Position numbers and translations under genes: made by a program. A model generated the notes under the pieces. It did not search any database, was not told the DNA's origin, and saw only the letters and a program-made list of their open reading frames with translations. Shown here piece by piece: positions 11,401 through 19,000 of a DNA stretch of 64,000 nucleotides (within the stretch, counting starts at the first letter, position 1; every line of letters begins with the position of its first letter). This DNA comes from Endozoicomonas sp. 8E (GTDB taxonomy: Bacteria; Pseudomonadota; Gammaproteobacteria; Pseudomonadales; Endozoicomonadaceae). The stretch spans positions 998,501 to 1,062,500 of the forward strand of contig NZ_CP120717.1 of the NCBI RefSeq assembly GCF_032883915.1. The letters run 5' to 3'.

Positions 11401-12939
11401 TTCATTGACCTGAATAATCAGGGGTGCTTGCGGGAGAGCATTGATCCAATGATTTGCCTGGGCAGATTGTTGATAAGTGACGGTATCAAAGGCAGCGCGA
11501 TTTCTGACTTTTTCCGGTGGTTTGGGCAGAGGGTATTTATCGTTTTCTGTCAAACCCAGGGCTTTTGGTTGTCCTTTTGCATGAGCCACCTGAAGCCGGG
11601 GCTCCAGGCCGGTCGTCTCGCGAATAGTCTGTAATGAACCCAGCAAACGAAACCAGAGTGCTTCGGTGAGGGGGGACGTTACGGTGACGGCACCACCTGC
11701 CCGAATTTGCTCCAACAGACAGGTGTTAGGGGCAGCAAAGCCTTCCGGGGCAACGGCAATCGGGTTCAGCCACTGGGCGATATTACTCTGGTTAATAATA
11801 ATCGGGTTTCCTGGTGCCTGGTTTTTATCAAGTCCTTTGTCATCTTCTTTGTAACGAGAGCGGGACTGGCTTTGCAACAGTGAATGAAGCTCGTTATTCC
11901 CCACCGGCATTTGATAAAACTGAACATCGTCGGGTAACTGGCAGACCTTGCCATTGCTCTCAAAACATTTTTGCGCCAGCATCTGTCGAATGGTCTGTTC
12001 GAAGGTCAGATCTTCCCAGTCGGCCCCTTTCAGAATCACTCGTTGTCCGGCCTTCAATAGCTCAAGCTTGCCGGGAAGGTGCTGGATTCGCCCCTGTTTA
12101 TTCACTCCGGGGCCGCCCAGCAGCAATTGTCGCCAGTTGTTGTGCAGGTGACAGTCAATAAGAACAGTGTTGTCGTCGTCCATAGCACTTTCGGCAGAGG
12201 GGAGTTCAGCCAATAACGGAGGTACCTTGTCGATCTCCATCGATGGGTCATGGCCAGTCTGTGCGTTGAACTGCCAGGTATTTTCCGGTCGATTAATTCG
12301 TCGCCAGAAATCAGCGCCAGGCGCGCCGGCCCCCGGTACGTCATCACGCCTGCCAACCGATGCCAGCTGTGCAGGGTCTGCCAGGACCAATAGAGAAACA
12401 TGCTGACCCAGAGGACGCTTCTCCTGGCTGACTTTGTCGTACAGACAGGGGTTATCCGGGTCCAGCAGATCGTTAAATTTGGACAGCTCTTCGCTGGAGA
12501 GCTTTCGAATATCCATTACCAGAGTCAATGGCTGTGAACCTTCGAACAACTTGCCTGAACCCAGAGTGTGGCGACCCTCTTCGGAAATACTCAAGCGGCT
12601 CACCAGGTTAGCCTGTAAAAGGTCATCGGGATGGGAAATAAGGGCAACATCACGATGTTTATCACCGGCAGTGGCAACCAAAAGCTGTCGAACCTCGTCA
12701 TCGCTGGCGACAAAACGAAAATCAAAGGCGTTAGAGATCTTTTGAAGCGATGAGTCCGTTGAGGATACCCTTCTCGGTTTGCCAGACATCACACCCGGAG
12801 TTGACGATATATTGAGTCTGGCAGTTACACTGTTGACCTTGGCAATACTTAGCGGTAAATCCAGCTTTGCTCTTTTGGCAGGTGTGGCAATATCGGGGAG
12901 GGGAGCCTTTATTTTTTTACCACAAATACGACCATCCAT
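5419..12939 (-). CDS. Gene B: giant AAA+ / transglutaminase-like protein
   Basis: Complete, 2506 residues; ATG at 12939 with AAGGAGG six bases upstream. Residues 20-27 (PAKRAKLD) resemble the c-Myc nuclear localisation signal. Degenerate AAA-like repeats lie at about 75-195, 258-345, 375-460 and 505-625. AAA+ module one: GETGTGKS at 939, LVLDEANL with D1016, GNPDH with N1059. Module two: GPAGRGKD at 1278, VVISEMN with S1339-E1340, ATINPP, and an Arg-rich GRFRHLPIR near 1385 that could supply an arginine finger. A linker rich in Asp/Glu follows, then a beta-rich segment. The transglutaminase-like triad is C1926 (GSCRHR), H1952 (HSFAEY) and D1969 (SVDLGG). Residues about 2300-2385 are strongly charged and heptad-like (coiled coil). 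The last ~100 residues (GAHDPSSPEEL, NLNSLYESLDT) are conserved in the array. No signal peptide or membrane segment is seen. The AAA core is almost identical to that of C. Confidence 0.93.
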   Translation of the reverse strand: MDGRICGKKIKAPLPDIATPAKRAKLDLPLSIAKVNSVTARLNISSTPGVMSGKPRRVSSTDSSLQKISNAFDFRFVASDDEVRQLLVATAGDKHRDVALISHPDDLLQANLVSRLSISEEGRHTLGSGKLFEGSQPLTLVMDIRKLSSEELSKFNDLLDPDNPCLYDKVSQEKRPLGQHVSLLVLADPAQLASVGRRDDVPGAGAPGADFWRRINRPENTWQFNAQTGHDPSMEIDKVPPLLAELPSAESAMDDDNTVLIDCHLHNNWRQLLLGGPGVNKQGRIQHLPGKLELLKAGQRVILKGADWEDLTFEQTIRQMLAQKCFESNGKVCQLPDDVQFYQMPVGNNELHSLLQSQSRSRYKEDDKGLDKNQAPGNPIIINQSNIAQWLNPIAVAPEGFAAPNTCLLEQIRAGGAVTVTSPLTEALWFRLLGSLQTIRETTGLEPRLQVAHAKGQPKALGLTENDKYPLPKPPEKVRNRAAFDTVTYQQSAQANHWINALPQAPLIIQVNEQTSFSQLFDNIHITSEQQAHFGQRKTALQEALTTGKPVVMRGLESNPTLQQLLEPLIIGQPLLVNGQLQAYPKARVTLLWPASAKSPSSMVNLMIAKGSPCLEVDLWDINVVRHGIPRTELPEQALYKLYEAFKTVPAQLCKPLPEITERLLNNLILAARRAQQVDQSLQLLPCHWRKAINSVITHGTRQNPTVRDFMKVACWQLLPDKHQAPTVDPDQLTAIINGSRRLDRRFVKQNLWRLTRAFDPAVLMENPFEGLQLSYESPLPGWAPKKVLDKVCALIVAHGPEAHRQAMAYQLAVDLQTAKHYLPLAIRPSRQIKRLQDALASGWQLILPSGQTRSDAIQALASDCFHIVRTANSEKEGIERIKHRLFESMAWQGSTDMPLSALARDLYHGEIGQKDRESRRLSRLHERLTDSPVIFLQGETGTGKSYFSAKMARASGQASVISLGPSDSEQTLMKRWQWHQQADGDRSMVQQNRALMEWANSKSDKDGEYITLVLDEANLAQTGLLASLNGLWEPKPCIYVNGHPVRVSEKHRVILTGNPDHYAGRQMDPALKEKLPRAYYPRLDQAFLRDRVVEPALVKHLQRHLPEQQINDIAHSATKSVMALWQYYQELLPDHEFTPRDLTDICSWVGWYLDRALPARGSVTCEQIHSLIQQSFRDVLGPEITETHQDALSALEIWFAARYHPNNTLSNKVYNHTLQEMQQTFRTVSEKIRPDFDTSGSAVRELVQQLGQDLNRCQQAYHLDRKHGGRQATLIEGPAGRGKDATLSLVIESVRQQAEQRQELMPEVFYLNACDCSWDKVCEKIQKAKVHGGIVVISEMNLIDSQHLEGELNDILAGDAHPGFHLFATINPPEYSGRKPLSPALKGRFRHLPIRQYNPAELQTIAEKVLPESPEWILVAKKLTEKHCRLRAYLQQRKLPLQPTSLDLQNVARAVFRGGDFTDKALHQYLNQHYQLFLMAAKLSLEKLPGSSALAVEKSEFNSGLCQWLNQTVSDIDRPWLIRSSHLSSVDEKNHEIRIKTHPAEEETKTELIRMVAQTRWQASGLSLNPDQSDDIFTQALYRHCQQCWFAGDFSLTEVDANSVFPLTKEQAQTLKMPAFQPYLQEADKQIQAWKARDVQCWPAFWHQISDLPNHWINDFINTASAISGDDAPEPYDPEVEEQKAPALDQRTNYEDEEMPKVEIYKIFDSQHSPEMYRWQARDIRVTARGEIKKINLDGKHLLGVETLTSDQLPGNDQEVILTRNQTLATLEISPKNGQCPLPSLTASDIIMALHIEPCLPFKVIRDDYTGLHTLFIPLAAAGQSFQCTYVVEPGKPGKKTAAKEAFFDVQCSEGMKSVLKELFDNINKQPAKIRAPLRKIIDAKNIRQRIRAITKYCKRFSGAAAPEEHENFFQFLVTQRQGSCRHRSPVFVAFCRYFSIPCREISSGIHSFAEYSVDGGQTWESVDLGGEPVEATETSPVYQTVRKDGDLSTELKKIKNLLEGADSAQQQALARACYMSFEELHKALETNSTFPQKNPSTATLVQNLWKQKDLAGFSMGVSILMETKALSSSEKELLGDVSDHYGNRHNLMSEAVTQILLDNSADQVIEQLKSLHSKMIVEGGASPLRWLDSMNKILRYSDLTIPSVIHFANAAMQSGWLDPLPFYDDKIIGADKHHDLLKRLEYVDELKVAATDCLKKWYQTLLHRGKNSKQWCHFYSDHQKDKRNASFITDCHDGFSKSLENNIPERSLKVRWTDQPGGVPNIERLLVRQPAFEQLISGRMNHRPVIIMGKILWRNTVINEKAEALLQRKAENNPELQTSSEKVKKYKAIELERDRALADLDKKQDQFESEEIEKKQLEIESSYQRILEPFKLSIKEKILLEKSEQKCKKAIYQAFSHYLYGVTHSNGGSLTYCWVKASLGYSCFTDSYGAHDPSSPEELCFMLSSINSQCADILFVEDDHLRLAQNANNALVLKPWELTKIADEFLNTVNLNSLYESLDT

Positions 12940-12986
12940 AGCCAGCCTCCTTGCATCTTACGGATCAAATTGAAAGCCTTTAATAT

Positions 12987-13014
12987 TTAGACTTTAGAAA
13001 TGAACGAAAGTTCC
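12987..13014 (-). promoter_or_regulatory. Sigma-E-like promoter of gene B
   Basis: GGAACTT (13008-13014), a 15-base spacer, then GTCTAA (12987-12992) on the minus strand: a full match to the RpoE consensus. It lies 47 bases upstream of the start codon of B and 70 bases after the stop of C, so B can be transcribed on its own. Confidence 0.75.
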
Positions 13015-13084
13015 ATTTAAAGAGATAGCCCTGACTATTGGAGGAAGACCCCGATCTCAAAAACTCATCATGGCCAAATGCTTA

Positions 13085-16000
13085 TTAGGTATCTAATGAC
13101 TCATACAGCGAATTTAAATTCACAGTGTTCAAAAACTCGTCGGCAATTTTTGTCAAGTCACGGGATTTGATCACCAGAGCGTTACTGGCGTTTTGTGCCT
13201 GCTTTAAGTAAGCATCCTTTACAGAACTCTGAAGCGATAAAGAGCTGTCAATATGACGCGTCATGTCATACAGCTCTTGCGGTGAGGATGGCTCATGAGC
13301 ACCATAGGAGTTTTTGTAGCGGCGGGGATTCCCTAAGGAAGCGTCGACCCAGCAATACGTCAAAGAGCCGCCTTTTGAGTGTGTCACTCCATACAGATAA
13401 TGACTGAAGGCCTGACGAATCGCTTCTGAGTATTTGCGTTCTATATCTCTCAGAAGGAACTTCTCATCAGTTGATACCTTATGGGGCTCCAGAGTGCGTT
13501 GGTAGTTGCTTATGATTTCGAGATGTTTTTTCTCGATTTCTTCTAATTTATTTTCATATTGCTTATAAAAAAAACTGAATCTGTTGACGTTTGCTCTCTC
13601 TTCATGCAAGTCGGCCAGAGCTCTGTCGCGTTCCAGTTCTATCGCCTCATATTTTTTGATTTTTTCCGATAATGTCCTCAATTCCGGATTGCTCTCAACT
13701 TTTCGTTGGAACAGGACTTCGGCCTTTTCATTAATCAATGTGTCGCGCCATAAAACGCCTCCCGTGATAATTACCGGACGCTGGTTCGCCCTGCCCGAGA
13801 TCAACTGCTCAAACGCAGGTTGGTGCGCCAGCATTCGTTCTATATTCGGAATACCCCCGGGTTGGTCGGTCCAGCGGCTCTTTAGAGTTCGGTGGGTGAT
13901 TTTATTTTCAAGGGATTTTGAAAAACCATCATGACAGTGAGTAATCAACAAGGCATCGAGATTATTCTTTTGATCGTAGCTATAAAAACGACACCATTGC
14001 TCGCTATTTTTTTTCCTGTGCAACAGGGTCTGATACCATTTTTTCAGGCAATCTGTGGCTGCAACCTTCAGTTCATCGACGTCTTCAAGTCTCTTCAACA
14101 GATCATGGTGTCCATCGGCCTCAATAATCTTGTCGTTGTAGAACGGCAGTGGATCCAGCCAACCCAATTGCAGGGCTTTATTGGCAAAGTGTCTAAATGA
14201 AGGTTTGGTAAAGTCAGTGTACAGCAGTATTTTATTCATTGAAAACAACCACTGCAGAGGGCTTGCTTCTTCCTCAACAATCATTTTTGAGTGCAATGAC
14301 CTGAGTAGTTCAATGACCTGATCTGCATCATTGTCTAACAATATTTGTCTTACCGCCGCCGACATCGGATTATGGGGCTTCCCATAGTGGTTGGGCACAT
14401 TACCGATCAATTCCTTATCGAAAGAGTCCAATGTTTCTGCCTCTATCAGGATTGAGACTCCCATAGAAAAACCGGCTAAATCTTTTTGCTTCCAAAGATT
14501 GTGTACCAATGCGTCATTACTTAGATGTTTTATGTGGAATGTACTGTTTGTCTCAAGGGCTGTGCCAAGTGTCTCGATGCTCATATCATAGGCTTTAGCC
14601 AGAGCTTGCTGTTGTGCTGAATCAGCACCTTGCAGGAGATTCTTAATCTTTTTTAAGCGAGTGTTCAAATCACCGAATTTCCTGTAGTGAGGTGTAATTA
14701 CTGTTGCCTCCATGGGCGTCCCGCCCAAATCCACTGACTCCCAGGATTGGCCACCATCCACGGAATACTCGGGAAAGCTGTGGATACCGCTACTAATTTC
14801 CCGGCAGGGAATTGAGAAATAACGGCAAAAAGCGACAAAAACAGGCGAGCGATGACGACAGCGACCTTGCTGCTGTGTTACCAGGAAGTGGAAGAAATTT
14901 TTATTCTCTTCTGGTGCAGCTTCACCGGAGAACTGTTGGCAGTATTCCGTGATTGCGTTAATGCGTTGCCTGACGTCTTTAGCGTTTATTATTTTGTGCA
15001 ACGGTGCCTGTATTTTGGCGGGTTGTGCGTCGATGTTATCAAACAGTTCTTTCAATACGGACTTCATGCCTTCTGAACAGTGGACGTCAAAAAGGGCTTC
15101 TTTAGCACCCGTTTTACGGCCCGGCTTTCCGGGGTCTACGACATAAGTACATTGAAAACTCTGGTCGGCTGCGGCCAGAGGAATAAACAGTGTATGCAGC
15201 CCGGTATACTGGTCCCTGATCAGTTTAAAGGGCAGACTGGGTTTTATACACAGGGCCACGATAGAGTCACTGGCCGTCAGGCTGGGCAATGGACATTGAC
15301 CGTTCTTTGGTAATATCTGAAGGGTCGCCAGCGTTTGATTTCTGGTTAATATCACTTCCTGGTCATTTCCTGGCAACTGGTCAGATGTCAGGGTTTCGAC
15401 CCCCAGAAAGTGTTTACCGTCAAGATTGATCTTTTTGATTTCACCCCTGGCAGTGACACGAATATCCCATGCCTGCCAGCGATACATCGCAGGGGAATGC
15501 TGCGAATCAAAAATTTTATAAAGTTCAACCTTTGGCATCTCCTCATCTTCGTAGTTCGTTCTTCGGTCCAATGCCGGAGCTTCTTCTTCCTCGACTTCCG
15601 GGTCGCAGGGTTCAGGAGCGTCGTCACCGCTGATCGCTGATACCTCGTTAATAAAATCGTTTACCCAATGGTTCGGCAGATCACTGATCTGATGCCAAAA
15701 TGCGGGCCAGCATTGAACGTCATGGGCCTTCCATGCCTGTATCTGCTTACCAGCCTCCTGAAGATAAGGCTGGAAAGCTGGCATTTTCAGTATTTGTGCC
15801 TGTTCTTTGGTCAGAGGAAATACGCTGTTAGCGTCCACTTCGGTAAGGCTAAAATCACCAGCGAACCAGCATTGCTGCCAGTGTCTGTACAGTGCCTGTG
15901 TGAAAATATCGTCCGACTGATCCGGCTTCAGGGAAAGACCGGATGCCTGCCATTTTTTCTGAGCCACCGTCCTGATGAGTTCCGTTTTGGTTTCCTCTAC

Positions 16001-19000
16001 AGTCGGACAAGTCTTGATACAAAATTCATGGTTTTTTTCATCAACACTGTTGAGATGACTGTTTCGAATCAACCACGGACGATCAATGTTCGATACCGTT
16101 TGATTGAACCAATAGCAAAGTCCGGAATTAAATTCACTCTTCCCCATGACAAAAGCCGAAGATCCGGGCAGTTTCTCCAGCGATAGGCTGGCGGCCATCA
16201 GATAAAGCCGGTAGTGCTGATTGAGGCATTGATGAACGGCTTTTTCGCTAAAGTCGCCTCCTCTGGTGATAGCCCTGGCAACATTCTGCAAATCAAGGCT
16301 GGTCGGTTGCAACGGCAGTTTTGTGCGTTGCAGGTAAGCTCTTAAACGACAATGTTTCTCTGTTAGTTTTTTAGCGACGAATGTCCCTTCTGAGGACTCT
16401 GGCAACACTTTTTCGGCAATGGTCTGTAATTCTGCCGGGTTGTACTGCCGAATGGGTAAATGTCGAAAACGCCCTTTCAGCGCCGGTGATAAGGGTTTTC
16501 GCCCGCTGTACTCAGGCGGGTTGATGGTGGCAAACAGGTGGAAACCCGGATGGGCGTCACCGGCCAGAATATCGTTTAGCTCCCCTTCCAGATGCTGGCT
16601 GTCGATCAGATTCATTTCTGAAATCACCACGATGCCACCTTTAATTTTTGCCTTCTGGATCTTTTCACACAGTTTCTCCCAGGAACAATCACAGGCGTTC
16701 AGGAGGAAGACTTCCGGCATGGATTCTCCCCGTCGCTCAGCCTCCTGTCTGACGCTTTCAATCACCAGATTCAGCGTGGCATCCTTGCCTCGTCCGGCCG
16801 GGCCTTCAATCAGTGTTGCCTGACGACCGCCGTGTTTCCTGTCGAGATGATAAGCCTGCTGACAGCGGTTTAAATCCTGTCCAAGCTGTTGCACCAGTTC
16901 ACGGACTGCCGATCCGGAGGTATCAAAGTCTGGTCGGATTTTTTCGCTGACTGTCCTGAAGGTCTGCTGCATTTCCTGCAGGGTGTGGTTATAAACTTTG
17001 TTGCTCAGGGTATTGTTCGGGTGGTAACGGGCAGCAAACCAGATTTCCAGAGCTGACAGGGCATCCCGATATGTTTCGGTGATTTCGGGCCCCAGTACAT
17101 CCCGAAAACTCTGTTGGATCAAACTGTGTATTTGCTCACGGGTCACACTGCCGCGTGCAGGCAGGGCACGATCCAGATACCAGCCCACCCAACTGCAGAT
17201 ATCGGTTAAATCCCTGGGGGTAAACTCATGGTCGGGCAAGAGTTCCTGATAATATTGCCAGAGTGCCATCACACCTTTGGTGGCATTGTGTGCAATGTCG
17301 TTTATTTGCTGCTCCGGCAGGTGCCGTTGTAAATGATTGGCCAGAGCCGGTTCCACCACCCTGTCCCGAAGGAATGCCTGGTCCAGGCGTGGGTAGTAAG
17401 CTCTGGGCAGTTTCTCTTTCAGGGCCGGGTCCATTTGGCGCCCGGAGTAATGATCCGGGTTACCAGTGAGAATCACCCGGTGTTTTGGGCTGACCTTGAC
17501 AGGATGGCCATTCACGTAAATGCAGGGTTGCGGTTCCCATAAGCCGTTTAATGATGCCAGCAATCCGGTCTGGGCCAGGTTGGCTTCATCCAGGACCAGG
17601 GTAATGTATTCTCCGTCTTTGTCGGATTTGCTATTGGCCCATTCCATCAACGCCCGGTTTTGCTGCACCATAGAACGGTCGCCATCGGCCTGTTGTTGCC
17701 ATTGCCAGCGTTTCATCAGGGTCTGTTCGCTGTCGCAAGGTCCAAGGGAAATGACTGAAGCTTGTCCCGAAGCCCTGGCAATTTTGCCAGAAAAGTAACT
17801 TTTCCCGGTGCCGGTTTCTCCCTGCAGGAAGATAACGGGAGAGTCTGTAAGCCGCTCATGGAGCCGGGATAATCGTCGGCTTTCACGATCTTTCTGACCT
17901 ATCTCGCCGTGATAAAGATCCCGGGCCAGTGCTGACAAGGGCATATCAGTGGAACCTTGCCATGCCATTGATTCAAACAGTCGATGTTTTATGCGTTCAA
18001 TGCCTTCTGCTTCAGAGTTGGCTGTCCTGACGATGTGGAAACAATCGCTGGCCAGCGCCTGAATGGCATCGGACCGGGTCTGCCCCGATGGCAAGATTAA
18101 CTGCCAGCCAGAAGCCAGTGCATCCTGCAAACGTTTAATCTGTCTTGATGGCCTGATGGCTAAGGGTAGATAGTGTTTCGCTGTCTGCAGATCCACTGCC
18201 AACTGATAAGCCATTGCCTGCCGATGTGCTTCAGGCCCATGGGCCACGATCAGGGCGCAGACCTTGTCCAGAACTTTTTTTGGAGCCCACCCAGGCAGTG
18301 GACTTTCATAGGACAGCTGTAATCCTTCAAACGGGTTCTCCATCAAGACTGTCGGATCAAAGGCCCGGGTCAGCCGCCAGAGGTTCTGCTTCACAAACCT
18401 TCTATCCAACCGCCGGGAACCCTTGATAATGGCCATTAACTGATCCGGGTCTACCGTGGCGGCCTGATGCTTATCCGGTAACAATTGCCAACAGGCCACT
18501 TTCATAAAATCACGCACAGTCGGGTTCTGTCGGGTGCCATGGGTGATGACGCTATTGATAGCCTTGCGCCAGTGGCAGGGCAGGAGTTGCAGGGACTGAT
18601 CAACCTGCTGTGCTCGCCGGGCAGCCAGTATCAGATTGTTTAACAAACTTTCAGTTATTTCTGGCAGTGGGTTACAAAGCTGAGCAGGTACGGTTTTGAA
18701 GGCTTTGTAAAGTTTATAAAGCGCCTGTTCTGGCAGTTCAGTCCGTGGGATACCATGCCTGAGGACATTGATATCCCAAAGATCGACTTCAAGACAGGGG
18801 CTACCTTTGGCGACCATCAGATTAACTATTGACGACGGGCTTTTTGCAGACGCAGGCCAGAGCAGGGTGACATGAGCTTTTGGATAGGCCTGTAATTGGC
18901 CATTCACCAACAGAGGTTGTCCAATAATCAGGGGTTCCAGAAGCTGCTGAAGGGTTGGATTAGTCTCCAGCCCCCGCAATACCACCGGTTTGCCAGCGGT

